A stretch of DNA of 64,000 nt, from positions 33,462,067-33,526,066 of the forward strand of contig CM060201.1 in NCBI GenBank assembly GCA_030562195.1, given 5' to 3'. Position numbers and translations under genes: made by a program. Positions within the stretch are counted from its first letter, which is position 1. Each line of letters starts with the position of its first letter. This DNA comes from Nipponacmea schrenckii. Taxonomy: Eukaryota > Mollusca > Gastropoda > Lottiidae. Shown piece by piece: positions 1-13,759 of the stretch. A model generated the notes under the pieces. That model did not search any database. It saw nothing but the letters and a program-made list of their open reading frames with translations, and was not told where the DNA came from.

Positions 1-300
1 CAATTTTCAATCAGACATCTGTGGTTCCTGCAATTCCACTAAAACTAAGTGTTTGGTGACGTCACTAATCACAATATATGCCAGTATCTAATAGAAACTA
101 GACTATATTTGTATCACATAAAAGGCCTTCACTATTAGTTTAAGTGGAGTTGCAGAAGTCTGATCGGAAATTGGAACAGTACAATTGATGATTATTAGTG
201 TCCCCGATCCAATTCACTTACAAAATTTAGATAACCTCTTTACATTCTCTTTAATTTCTATATTTAGCAAGAGAAGAAGTAATTAACATATAGAGAATTT
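1..300. repeat. Dispersed inverted-repeat element, cut by the window edge
   Basis: CTGTGGTTCCTGCAATTCCA near the start faces AGTGGAGTTGCAGAAGTCTG (about 144-163), an inverted pair, with a TGACGTCAC between. It ends in AACCTCTTTACATTCTCTTT. Related sequence recurs at 13760-13990, 14890-15020 and 33600-33880. No coding capacity is seen. Confidence 0.5.
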
Positions 301-414
301 CTTATGAGCCTTTCTTGATTTCAAGTGAACATTTTTAAACTTTGTCATAACTCTACTTTCCATCCATAAAACTACACTGTATTGGTCTTTAACAAGTAAT
401 CAGTAACAGAGTTT

Positions 415-640
415 TAGAATTCTGAAGTAAAAATAGCTTTGAAGCCAGCTTTATTGCTGAACAGGCTGCGTTCCCACTGGCTTTTTTGGCTTTAAAGCTG
501 GCTTTCATTTGGCCAACAATAAATTGCCGAACGCTAAAGGGGAGTTTTCAGTTCCTGAACCATAAGGGTTCGTCAATAAAACCAGTGAAAACACAAAAGC
601 AAGCTTAAGTCTGGCTTTTTGGGTCATTGATAAAGCAGTT
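415..640. mobile_element. Small inverted-repeat element (MITE-like), copy 1
   Basis: GTAAAAATAGCTTTGAAGCC, GAACAGGCTGCGTTCCCACT, CCAGTGAAAACACAAAAGC and GCTTAAGTCTGGCTTTTTGG. The same landmarks in the same order occur at 60240-60545. CCCACTGG at 474-481 and CCAGTG at 580-585 are inverted. Confidence 0.5.
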
Positions 641-3600
641 AGTATCTTTATAATAATCAGGAAGTAAAGAAAGGTCAGCAGTAGAAACTAGACTGTATTG
701 AACTTTGATACACTATCAGTATCTATATTCAACACTAAAAGACTCCAAGTCTGTAAATGATCAATACAAAGATAGGATTTAGTCTGACGATTCCACTGAG
801 AATAGTAAGTCTACCGCCTACCCAGAATCTCAAATAATTGCAGAATTACGTCAAGTCAGTCGTCTTTTCTCCGATAACATCCTATTTTTAGACCTATCGG
901 AAATTTCACAATAAATTTTACAAAGTGAAATTGGTGTGATATTCCACAGCAGACAATAATAAAATAAGAGATCTTCATGCTATTCTTAGAGGCCAATGAA
1001 AGATGGAACTGTGGCTTGCAGTGAAAAATCAGCTACATTTTTCCCCAAAACAGCTGCAATAAGTCTATTTTGTTTAATTTTCTTTAAGTCTAGAGATGGG
1101 GCTTCAGATTATTAAACATTCAAAATTTATCAATATCAGCCCCTAAAACATTAGACATCAATATAACTAAACAGGATTATAGAGCTCCCAACCCCTAGAT
1201 TATGAAAGAAGTGTCTTACTTGCCAAGACAACCTGGCTTAGAGCAACTACCATAAACATTGATATTTTATCTCTATAAAATGCCAATTTCCCAGTATGTT
1301 ATGTCCATTGTAGGGGTAGGGCTGAATTTGTCAGACTAGGCTTGGTGGTACTGAAAACTATGTCTTCCCCGTCCCTTGTAGGGCTAGATTTGTCAGACTG
1401 CGGTCCTTACGCCTATTAATGAACACTAACAGTTGCGAAGTTTTATTAGATGAAGAAGATTTGTGAGGTTGCTATAGATCATTATCAGAGCGGTGACTGC
1501 AGAGTGCTGACAAATAATGGGTTTGGTGTAGTGCAAATAGCACCAGTCATGTAAGAACTCAATGGTATGACAAACAATAAATAGAGGCCAGACAAATTTC
1601 TGTTTGCCTGTAGAAACACCACTGAAGAAGACCTCATCAATCATCAGGTTATTACGGGTATATCAGTGTTAATATCAGCTTCTAGATCTATTTTTATATC
1701 TCTAGGTCTATATATTATCTTTCTCATATCATAACTCTGGTACACTGATATAGATACACTCTCTTAGTCAGTCAGTTTATATTTACTTTATTGTAATGTT
1801 CATCATAGCCAACTTTCACAAGCACCAACACTGGTATGAGAATGTTTCTTACCCTGAAGACATCACACACTCCAATTTGTGTAGTGTTGATAATGGCAAG
1901 CTTTCACAAGCATGAGGTTAAAAGGTGTCACTAGGACAATGTTAAGAAGCACTGGCCATGACCTGAGAACTGTTCTTACAATGAGGAGAATACAAGCCCA
2001 GTTTACTATAGAAATATTAATAGCAACAGGCATATCAGAACTCAATGGTATGAAATTTGAAAAACTGGGGGGAGGGGGGAGCCAAATTTCTGTTTCCCTT
2101 GTAGTAAGATCACCGGGTTAAATGTACATTATTACTAAGTTTGATTAAAATCTGTGAAGGGAATTGTAAAATATGCAACCCCACCATCTTCTTCAATTCA
2201 TACCTTGCCCTAAGCCCCCACCACCACAACCCTTTTACATCCTAGTCCTTCCAACAATCTTGTATTCCCACCCCAGAAAATAAACCAGCGTAACAAGTTA
2301 GTGAAATAAACAGGTTAATCTAAAATATAACCTTTGACCTTTTAGATGTTTTGACATTCACGCATTCCATGAATAATACATTGAAATCGACACCCTGATT
2401 CTCTTCTACCTTACACTGTTTTAATACTGGGAGATAGGGGAGGGGACAAGGGGAGGGGAGGAGGTGTACTGCAGTGCTGAACACTGTCCTTACTTTCAGC
2501 AATGAAACTAGGATATAACTTGCTTGCAGGGAAGGGCTAATGAAGTAATGGAAAGGATGAACAAGATGAAATGCTTAAGTTTATGTCCTACTTGTCTGCA
2601 ACTAATGGACTAATGAAGACTGACATTACCAAGATGTGTGCAATGAAGAAAAGAGGACCGTGGCATTATCCTACTTTTTTTGCAATTACCACCTATGCCT
2701 GCTTCTCATGTCATCGAAATTACCAGCTGGGTGAAGAAATGTGCACTGAATGTTTAAACCTCGACCTTGGTATATTTATAATATATATAAATATCAATAG
2801 ACTGGTAATAAGTGTATATTATCTATGATATATTAACCAGTTTCCTAGACTGTACTGTGTCATTTAAACACACAATTCATACTTTTGAATCGAGTCTGTA
2901 GGGCTTATTTGTGGTTGGTTTCCCTCGGATATTTAATATGTTAATTGTAATAAAATTTATGTTCTGGTTGAAAAATTTAAAATGATGAAATAATTTTGTC
3001 AAAAAATAAAATATTAACAAAAAATTCTAAATTTCTTACTTACTCGCTTATTATCAGATCGATCTGAAAATCACAGAATATAAACAGGTTGTCTATACAA
3101 ATAAAACTATGTCTCCTTTGTTTCTATCCTTTGCAGCCATGCTGATTGCTAACATGTCATAGTTCCAAATTAAAAATCAACAAAATATCATATTTCTGAT
3201 GTTTATGAAGAAATAAATTATTGACATACTTAGTAATCTATGTTAAAACTAAGACAAAAACTGGTCTAACAGGATATTTTTAAATAAAAGGATTCAGCTT
3301 GAAAAAAAAAATATGTCTTAACAAATATTTAAGATGAGAATAAAACTTTCTGTACATCATCAAGCTACTAAGTACCGCCATTATCAATTAAATAAAACAA
3401 TTAATGAAGTATTTGACAATGTTGCTTAACATATTTACTACAAGGGTAAAAAAACACTGACATATTTACAAAATTAAAAAATCATGTCAGCAAAAAAAAA
3501 TAACATCTATAAAACGAAAATGACAGAATGAGCCTAGATTTGTCATGTACAATAACATCAGTATTAAAAGTGTAACCAGATTATTAACCAGTAATTCAAG

Positions 3601-3764
3601 TCTATAAAAACCAGTTTACAGATATCAAAGTACAGTATATATCTCTTCAACCAACTGAGTGAGTACTTGTCCTACTTTAGGAAAAGATAATATCTTTAGA
3701 TTTTTCAGCTAGACTTCCACCTCCAGTGTCAGTGATGCCCCTGACTAAGTGTTTATGTTATGCC
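641..3764. other. Gene-free stretch
   Basis: No supportable gene. It holds a two-copy duplication sharing GAACTCAATGGTATGA and CAAATTTCTGTTT (about 1552-1605 and 2039-2098), a G-rich tract at 2429-2467, and a SINE 3' fragment near 2565. Short open frames lack coding character or splice context. Confidence 0.5.
2429..2467 (+). other. G-rich tract able to form a G-quadruplex
   Basis: Five runs of three or more G within 39 bases. A similar, longer G-rich block lies at 53231-53310. No gene is near either one. Confidence 0.45.
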
Positions 3765-5145
3765 CTGTACATCTTATGGCCTGTACATCTCATGACCCTG
3801 TATATGTTATGGCCTGTACATCTCATGGCCTGTATATCTCATGGCCAAGTATATGTTATGGCCTGTACATCTCATGACCCTGTATATGTTATGGCCTGTA
3901 CATCTCATGGCCCTGTATATCTCATGGCCAAGTATATGTTAAGGCCTGTACATCTCATGGCCCTGTATAGGTTATGGCCTTTACATCTCATGGCCCTGTA
4001 CATCTCATGGCCCTGTACATCTCATGAACCTGTACATGTCATGGGGCTGTACATCTTATAACCCTGTATATGTTATGCCCTGTACATCTCATTGTCCTGT
4101 ATATTTTATGCCCTGTACATCTCATGACCTATATGTAATGCCCTGATCTCATGGCTAGTTTATGTAATGCCCTGTCATCTCATGACCCTGTATATGTTAT
4201 GCCCTGTACATATCATGGTCTCAGTATATGTTATGCCCTGTACATCTCATGGATTCAGTTAATAAAATTATGCCCTGTACATATCATGGTTCAGTATATG
4301 TAATGGCCTGTACATCTCATGGCTAGTATATGTATGCCCTGTACATATCAATGCTCAGTATACTTATGCACTGTACATATCATGGTTCAGTATATGTAAT
4401 GCCCTTACATACATGGCTTAGTATATGTAATGCCCTGTACATATCATGGCCATGTATATGTTATGCCCTGTACATACATGGCTCAGTATATGTTATGCCC
4501 TGTACATATCATGGTTCAGTATATGTTATGCCCTGTACATATCATGGTTCAGTATATGTTATGCCCTGTACATCTCATGGTCAGTATATGTAATGCCCTG
4601 TACATTCATGTCTCAGTATATGTTAGTGCCCTGTACATATCATGGCTCAGTATATTATGCCTGTACATATCATGGTCAGTATATGTTATGCCCTGTACAT
4701 TCATGGTTCAGTATATGTAATGCCCTGTACATCTCATGCTAGTATATGTTAGTGCCTTGTACATACCATGGTTAGTATATGTTATGCCCTGTACATATCA
4801 TGGTCAGTATATGTTATGCCCTGTACATTCATGGCCCTGTATATGTTATGCCCTTACATGACCCTGTATATGTTATGCCCTGTACATCTCATGGCTCTGT
4901 ATATGTTATGCCCTGTACATCTCATGACCCTGTATATGTTATGCCCTGTACATCTCATGGTCCAGTATATTATGCCTGTACATATCATGGTTCAGTATAT
5001 GTTATGCCCTGTACATCTCATGGCTCAGTATATGTTATGCCCTGTACATCTCATGGCTCAGTATATGTTATGCCCTGTACATCTCATGGCTCAGTATATG
5101 TTATGCCCTGTACATGTTATAGCTCTGTACATATCATATCCCTGT
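3765..5145. repeat. 33-bp minisatellite
   Basis: About 40 copies of a 33-base unit built from CCCTGTACATCTCATGGCTC and AGTATATGTTATG. Units at 4990-5110 are nearly identical; the first part (3765-4060) is a GGCC variant and the middle carries small indels. Because 33 is a multiple of three, all long open frames here (for example 3726-4061 and 4768-5156) are repeat artefacts. Confidence 0.95.
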
Positions 5146-5734
5146 CAATAAAGTAAGAGCTAAACTATCTTTGCTACACTTCAACTAGAAACTACTTAAT
5201 CATTAAACTAAGGATACAACCTTTCAGAAAATCAAGTTTACTGAATAATCGTATTAAATTATTTCTGGTCCAATAACATTACGACTTGTTTAGACTTAGC
5301 AATGAGATGTTAAGGTTTGATAAGATTATGTTAATTCTTAGTAAGATGAGACGTGGATGACTAAATATTTTACTATTTCCAATCTTACACCATCCTAGAT
5401 TGACTTTCATTCAGGAAACGAGGTAGATTATTAGAGCTATGATAATGGAGAAAGTAATTTAGAAACTTGTTAGTCTCTGAATGAGTAGGTCTATATTTAT
5501 TATAGAAATGTGACACTAAACTGAAAGTAGAAAACACCCAATAGAAAATAAGTCAATGTAACATTAGACTATTCTATATCTCAACTAGGTCAAGTTAAGA
5601 ATTTATCTAAGGGTGGATACAATACAATATAGAATAAGAATGGCTCTTTTTTCAATTATATAAACCTGAAAATCTTCTTAACTCATAATAACTTTCTTTT
5701 CAATTGGGAGAATATCAACCTCTGGCCCAATATG

Positions 5735-6130
5735 TCATTTTAACAATGTCAATCTAATACTAACTACAGTGTCTTATACCTTGACTACAATAGCCATCTT
5801 CTTTAACATCATATTTAAGCCATTACAAATTTGTTTTTTTTACCTTGACTGTAATAACCACCTTTCTTGTACCATAGAAGTTTTTAAATGAAGCAATTTG
5901 TATAGTATGATAGTCAATACATCTAATCAAAACCTTAACAGAAAGTTCCTTTAGCCAATAATACGAATGTGAACAGTATTTCTGTCAAAGACTCTGATTG
6001 GCTGTATAGGGTAAGGTACAATCAATCACATTGATTCATGTACAAAATTCAGTGATACAAAAAAGGTGGCTATTGCATTCAAGGTAAAATATGTGATTTG
6101 TTATATAGCTTGACATTGTGGAAATGCTAT
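5735..6130. mobile_element. Inverted-repeat element with the CTTGACATTGTG arm, copy 1
   Basis: Left arm (5740-5875) carries AATGTCAATC, GTCTTATACCTTGACTAC and TACCTTGACTGTAATAACC. The right arm (6066-6125) carries GTGGCTATTGCATTCAAGG and AGCTTGACATTGTGG, the reverse complement. The arms enclose about 190 bases with no coding sequence. Same family as 41600-42525, 50380-50750 and 59855-59920. Confidence 0.6.
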
Positions 6131-9100
6131 TACATAAACCTTTTTATTATATAAATATCTTATTTCAAATTAACTTTCTTTATATTCACCATTGTCTACT
6201 TAAAACATCCTATATGAAACTAAGACAAGTTTCTAACATGCTTCGTAGGTCTCTTTGATAACATAAAAATATATATATACATATCACATTGTCTTCTATT
6301 GAATAACTGTACCCTAATAATATAAAGTCTATAGTGCAGTAAAGAGTACTCCTTTTGTGAAAAAAACTCTCTTCATATGCAATAATGTAAAATAAGAAGG
6401 CTTTTACAGTACAAAACTTGACATAAAAATCTCAAATTTTTTCAAATATTGGCCATAAATATCCTGATTAAAAAAAAGAAAATATTCGAGTTTAAACGTG
6501 AAAATTTTGAGTTTATCAATCAATGAACTAATTCTTAAATGTTGTATATATACAGCTGTTCTGGTAAAATTTCCCTTATTGGATAAAGCATGGTATTGTC
6601 TGTATTCATTTCATCATTTCATTTCCAGCTCTATTTTCTCCAATGTACATATAAACTCTTCCAGGGGTCTTAAATCAAATCTTTCAATACAATTAAGGGT
6701 CCTATTCTTAATACAGAAGTTTATTGAGCCCAACTAGTTGTTGGAATTTAGTAATTGTTATGTTGAACATTTTTATTGTTTATTTTGTATCATTTATTTT
6801 CATTTAGTTATTCAAATAAATGGCAGTATCACACTCAATCTGGTTCTGATTTGTTTTGGGGGGGGGGGGGGGAAGGAGGATAAACACAAAATGATTTTAG
6901 TGTTCCAGTCATCTGATTGGACATAATTTAAATTAAATTGTCTTATTCAATCGAATAAAAACATATCTTAGAATTTGAATTTCATCTTTGTTAACTCTTC
7001 AAGAAATAAGGCTCTCTAGCAGTTCATCTTTCAATCAATATATGACGATTACCCTAGACAGGTGGGCCAATATAGAAGTTCTATTTCCATTCATAACCTC
7101 ACACATTGACTTAGTTATAACATTTCACATTCAATTGATATAGTCCCTATAGAATCATTGAGGTTAACAAAATAGGTCATATTCAGGTGAAAAAATAAAC
7201 CTGATTGTCCCCGCCAACAATGGTCAAATTGTCCAGATTGAAAGAGAGTTTCCTGCTGTATTTGTACATCTCTGTGATAATGATAGGAATTGTTCACTAT
7301 TATAGCAAATGTTCACAGTCAAACAGAGCAAAATTACAAGTCACTTCATAAAATAGTCAATTTATAAAGACATTACTCGATCAGACTTCAGAAAGAAATT
7401 CCACAATGTAAAACAGAAGCTATAACTGTCTTTGATACATATACAGAAATAAATCTTTTATATCTATTTGAAATTTGTACAAGAAAGCAAAATTGCCCAT
7501 TATATTCATAGCTATATATTTCTTTATAAAAGTTTAGGGTGTTATAATAGATAGCCTAGTCCTCTATAGAAGCACTGGCCCAGGTCACCTACACAGTATA
7601 TAACAGCAAGGTAATATTTCTTCGATTATTTTGAAGACTATAATAGGTGATAATCAGGTATGAAATACACGAATAGACAGGTAAATACAGAGAGGTAGAT
7701 AACATCATTCCCCAAAATTTTTCCTTACATGCTCAGGTTTGTACTTGTAGGCCCTAAAGACAGGACAACCTACAGTTCATACAGAAAATAGAGTGGACTT
7801 ATGTCTATGTCTTTGCACAATTTTCCTCACTGCACATGGCATGGCATCTGCCCATTTTTATTATCCAAACAGAAGCAGAAATGGGACACAAAGCTCAATT
7901 CTATTTCATTTCATTTATTTGAAAAATAATAATGAAGTGTTGCTTCTTTGTTGTATTTTTTTATTGTTGTATTTCTATTGATCAGTCTGAATGGCATATT
8001 GTCCTCGTAAAAACCTTATCAATATTCCTGTATAACACAGTGTTTATAGTTCAATACAGTTCAATAGACTGTCGTAATGGCGTCTGTGGTGCTATCAATT
8101 AATCATGTACATGGCCCAGAATTCTGGTTTGTCAATCGAAGATCATTTCCTTATTCCATCTTCCAACAGTCTATTGTCTTTAAATCAACAAAGAGCAATA
8201 TTCTACGCGGAGGTTATAAATAGTAACATTGATGCCCATATATAGATTATAGTAAAATGAAGGAGGTATTATTGACTAGGTTACCACGGTAACGGTAATA
8301 GTAAAGTTTACAGGTCGTTAAGGAACTCTGATTGATCTATTTATCACCAGGATTACTCTTTTATTGTGTTATACATGACTGGGTTCATTAGGAAACTGAT
8401 ATTTCATTAAGCACCTTATTTTGAAATGTTCAACATTAGTGTAAATTGATCAATAATTAAGAACAAATAAGCATACAAAATTTCGCTCAAATCTGATACA
8501 TTTTGGTTGTTAATAAATGCAAAGGACCTGTTATTCATGTAAATGTATAAACAAAAGGTGAAAATACTTGAACATTAAATGTAAAAGAACTGTTATAATC
8601 AATGTAATTTACAGGCAAGATGACGACACATGTGATAGGGGTGAAAGGTTAAATGTGTTTTGTAACCTTATTATCATGTACTTATTTAATAATAACTTCT
8701 TGTGTTCTGATTAGAAAAAAAGTTATCATGATTTGTCATTTTATTTCCATTTGACTTTGCTTCCAATTTCTAACCTTTACAATAACTCAAGCTAGTGCTT
8801 TCAATGACATTCATCTCGGTTGGTTGGTTGGTAAATGACGAGTTAACCTTCGCTTCCAGCAATTGCTGATATTGCAAACTAGGTAGGCTTAGTTGTTAGC
8901 ATTCATCTCAATATATGTGCACTTAAATAAGCAAAGAGACTTTGTGACACTCATAGTCTAAAAAAATCTTTTAGAAAAATTATCTGCCAAAAAAACTTCT
9001 GAAACAGGTTCGAAGTTGACAATCCTTAAAACCCACAACTAACATTTCACTTAAATGAACATGCATACAGAATTTTAAGAGATTAGAAAGATAATACGAA

Positions 9101-9199
9101 CTTAAACAAATATTGAGCGACGCATAATAATATTCCTCGAAAACACTGATAACTTTTAATACATTGTTCAATAGTTATTTAATCCACTTTAATATGCAG
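6131..9199. other. Gene-free stretch
   Basis: No gene is supportable. A run of 15 G or so lies at about 6857-6873 and short AT-rich open frames occur on both strands without conserved motifs. No repeat family was recognised. Confidence 0.5.
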
Positions 9200-9640
9200 T
9201 AATATGCTTACTCCTCCAGACACCTGATATCACTTTGTATTACAAAGTACTTCTATAGATCATAGATTGGTAAGTAATGATGGGTTTGTCCACTCGATTG
9301 CTTGAATTCACTTCTGCAACTCTTCTTGACACCTGATATCACTTCTTATTTAAAAATATGTCTATAGATCATAGATTTGGAAGTGATGAGGGTTTTGGAT
9401 ATCACTTTTTATTATGAAAAACTTCCTTATGACTGATATACTTCCTCTTTGTAAAAGTTCATTAGCTACTTCCAATGTTCAGGTTCTTAGTACAGTATAT
9501 CATTTGAAACATCCTCAAAGGGTAATGATGAAGGTTTTGTCCACTCTTCTAGACATCTGCATATCACTTCTTATTACAAAATACTTCCTTAGATTTTAGG
9601 TAAGTTATTGATGACAGGTTTGCTCTCTTGATTTTCGAAG
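9200..9640. repeat. Degenerate tandem repeat, about 110-120 bp
   Basis: Three to four diverged units marked by CACCTGATATCACTT, CTATAGATCATAGATT and GGTTTTGTCCACTC with short intervening changes. Non-coding. Confidence 0.6.
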
Positions 9641-10759
9641 ACAAAATAGTTAAATTGCTTGAATTCACCTCGGCAACAATATTTTTTCATATATATAAAT
9701 TATGGTTTCAGAAACAAGCTTTACTTTTAGTCTGTTACCAAATTATATACAATTTATAGCAATACTATTTTCAACCTATTTATAATCACTTAAGTGGGAA
9801 ATATTGATGTATCTTTGAACTGACCTACTTTACATAATTTGTCTAGTCTCCTATTTATGCAATAATTTTCATTATTGATTTTAGGTAATAGAGCATGTGT
9901 ATTGTTTTTTATTCATGTTTACAAATTCAGTTGTCTGTAAATGAACTAAATCAATGATCAATCAAAATAAAGTGACTGTAATATTGGTTTGCTGGCTTTA
10001 AGGTTGCGTGTTTCATTTGAATTACATGAAACGGGGCAATAATTAACACACAAACAATCGTTTCGATCGCGTATCTGTTACGAGGTGCTGCAAACATGAG
10101 ACAATCCGATATTCATGACCTAAATAAGTACAAATTTACGATATCACGGATATCTCTAATGATTTCAGAAAAATATAAAAGTTTTGATTTAAATGGGTGC
10201 AGCCATTTTTAATCTATTTATCGTGAGATAGGTTATGCATCAAAGCTGGCCCTTAATTCAAGGCCTGATGGAAGAGGTTGTGTTGGATGTCTCATCTAAT
10301 TACCACTCCACACAAACAGGTTTGTTTATTTGGCTGATATGTTTCTATATAGCCAATACAGCAAGCTTGTTAATTCAATAAGAATTTTATTGGGATTCAT
10401 CTCATAAATATTAAAACATTTACACCTCTCATGTTTGCATTAATTCATACATGTTTGTAGGTAGGAAATGAAAAAATACACGAAATATGTAGGCAGTTCA
10501 GTCAAAGGCCACAAGGGTTGGTCCATTATTTAGAAAAGTACACAGTCTATAAAATACATAGATATAACGCACCCTGCATTCTTAACATTTTTCAGGCCAA
10601 ATTTCACCTTAAAACTGTGACAATAACTGATACACCTGTTTACAAAAACACACCAAATAAACTTATTATTGTGATCTAGTGGATTCTGTGTTTGTTTTTG
10701 TAATTTGGACTGATGTAACAAATAAGTTGACTTTGATCTGATCTTGGTATGTCTTGCTT
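9641..10759. other. Gene-free stretch
   Basis: AT-rich sequence without a gene, splice-bounded exon or repeat family that I could recognise. Confidence 0.4.
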
Positions 10760-11110
10760 AAATTTTTGCGTTGGTTTGTCAACAAGGCAATCATTTCAGA
10801 GAGTTTACATATCTAATTATGCTAATTTAGTCATAAAGGCTTGTCAACAATGCATCCCTTTCAGAGAGTCCACATAGCTAATAAGGTTTGTGTGGCATTT
10901 AAACTTGTGAATAGTGCATCCCTTTCAAACAGTTTAGATATCTACTAAAATGCTAATTTGGCCCAACTTGCTAATTATGCTTAGATTTGGTATTCAGGCC
11001 TGTCAACATGACATCCATTTAAGAGATATTACATATCTTACAACGGTTATTTGGTCATTAGGCTTGTGAACTCAGCATCCATTTTAAGAACCACAGCTAA
11101 TATATATTTC
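10760..11110. repeat. Degenerate tandem repeat, about 70-80 bp
   Basis: Units marked by GGCTTGTCAACAA, GCATCCCTTTCAGAGAGT and CATATCTAATTATGCTAATT, at least four diverged copies. A further weak copy occurs near 11910. Confidence 0.55.
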
Positions 11111-13759
11111 ATTAGCACTCTGGTGAATCCACAATGCAAACTTTTCCCAAATATCTATAAATACTTCCTGTGCCCAAGTTCAGGAGTTATGATAAAGCCA
11201 TTATGGTGATAACCAGGAGGCCACATTGTTATACTTCTATATATCTGTATAATGGTAGCTGTATAAAAATAACAGTTGAAGTGTGAACTATGATTCAAAG
11301 TTATTTAGATGTCCTCTGAGTGGTGACAATACTATGAATAATTTTTCACTACGCATTTATAACATAAAATATTATCCTTTTTCTATTTATAACTTGGTTT
11401 TATTTCAACACAATTCGATGTATTTCACAGTCAACATCCTACAATATCCTAGTTTTAGATCAAGACAAGGTTCTATTATACCCCTTTCAGGATATATGTT
11501 CTATTAACCCCCTTCCCCTTAAAAAAACTTACTACTAATGGTTCTCCCCATTCCCTTTCCCCTTAGCCTTACTAAATGATGATTTTCTCTTAGGCTGTCC
11601 CTGCAACCCTTTTAAAGTCAGAGAACATAAAGACCAAAACTTCCAAAAACATTCATGCTTAACTATAAAGCACCACATTACCCCCCAGAAACTGTAAATT
11701 CTCCTTAGTCAGGGATAATGACTGCCTGGTTAAAACCCATGCTACAACAGACATATCCCACAGACCTTATTTCTTCTTTCAATATTTTGTTACAGTACAA
11801 TTTTACACATGAGGGCAAAAGGTTTATAACTTTCATGGTTCATTGAGTATATGAACTATATTGTGACATTTAATATTGCCTTGATTTGGTTTAGGTTGTA
11901 GCTATCAATACAGGCTTGTTAACTCTCTATGGTAAAATTCAGGGAGTCCACAATCTAAATACAATACCATTTTATTTATCAGTTGCTTGTTTTGGGTGTA
12001 CAAGTATATTTTCATCATTTTTATATTTGAAGACTGCTAAATCCAACCATGTTCTTTTTACAACTAAAAAGCTTTTATGTTTTGATTCAACACATTCAGT
12101 TTGCTTTTTTTTTATGAGCTTGTTAACTCCTGATTTACAAGCATAGACCTATTTTATTCTATAATAGCCTAGTGTTATGAATATATCTGTCTATTTATGC
12201 ACTTTGGTCACATTAACTCATTTCCCATTTCACCAACCCACACATATTCAAATAACTTTATCTCTTTATCTTCATTATTTCCTCAAACCAAATTTCAATA
12301 AATATACCAAATAAATATACACTATCACTGTATGAGACCTCAACAGACTTATTTAATGGCCTACCAAACAACTTTATTTATTAATATTTTGGTTTTGATT
12401 TTCTGAAAGGGATACTGAGCTTACAAGCCCTAAATACACAATATTTGCACTATCTGAAAGGGATACCACATGTGACCTCTCTAAAAAGGCTACCAGACCC
12501 ATAATCTACTGAAAAGGACACAGAGTTTGCATGGCATTGAGTGTTATGGAGAAGTGGGCATGCTCTATTTAGAATTGGTAAACCTTAACTTTTTGGCTTC
12601 CAAATAATTCAATATAACATTCCACAATCCTAATTATTTAAATTATTTCATATATTGTCCTGACATTCCTAGTTGGCCAATTTTACACCAAGTTTTCCTA
12701 TTGACATTATAAATTCACGTAATTTTTAAAGCTTTTGTTTCCTCAATATAGATCAACCCACATAACTTATATTTATATCAAGTTGTTATGACTTTAGTAA
12801 CAAAAATGTCCTGTTTGTATGGTTTGAATTTAATTTCCTTATTTCTTATGCTATAGAGATTCATACTAGCCACCCTTGTCACCATCAGAATGAAATTCGT
12901 ACTTCTAGTTCGCATGCAATTAATTGAAATTAAGCCTCATCAGAATTAGATGGAATATTTAGACTATAGATATACAGCAAAAGAAAGTATTTGGATTTCT
13001 GTAAAGATTATGTTAAACAAACTAGTCTATAGAATTGTAATAATAGAACATGTTTTTTACAAAAGAGTTTTTTAAGCTTTTTTATGTGTATCACAAACGT
13101 ATGTCTTTTCCTTTTGGTTCACATATCATCTCATTAAAGGTTAGGGTTTGCTGTTTATTATCAATGGTTAATTTTTGATTGATTGATTTGAGGTAAATAG
13201 TCCTTAGTAGAACTAGAAATTCATGAAAATCGCATAAAACCAATAAGGTGAGAAGATTCTCACTGTCTTGAATTGTCTATATGATGAAGAGTCTCAAAGC
13301 ATCATTTTTTAACTTTTAATCAAGGATAATTCTTGTCAAGCTGTGAACACTATTACTGATTAACTTACTAAATATCTGTTTTTTTTAAGATTAAAGTATG
13401 ATTGGTCAAAACTTTAAACAGGTGTAGATGGTATGGCTGACCATTGGTCATCTGGTTCTTCTTGAATTACAAGAACCAGACAGGAACTATTAATGCTAAA
13501 AAAACATGCTATTTTAGTCTCTGATAACGAATACTACGAAATTTCTTTTGATTCCCTATTACATAAATAGAGTCTACACTATTGAGGCAACATGCTTGGT
13601 TAGTTCATGCAACTGGTCCAATATCAAGATTATCAAGCCTAACAATTTAACTTAAAAAACTTGTTAGTTGGGCTGTTTTCATACAGAAAAACAAATATAT
13701 AACTGTCAACAAGAAAATGTATATTTTTTAACTTTTACCTGTATCAGGCACACTTACAG
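11111..13759. other. Gene-free stretch
   Basis: No gene or clear repeat. Short frames such as 11916-12146 have no recognisable domain and no matched splice sites. Confidence 0.4.

Noticed and set aside
3726..5156. Several overlapping open frames of 85-130 codons
   Set aside because: They are translations of the 33-bp minisatellite in different frames, with no start context, splice signals or domain.
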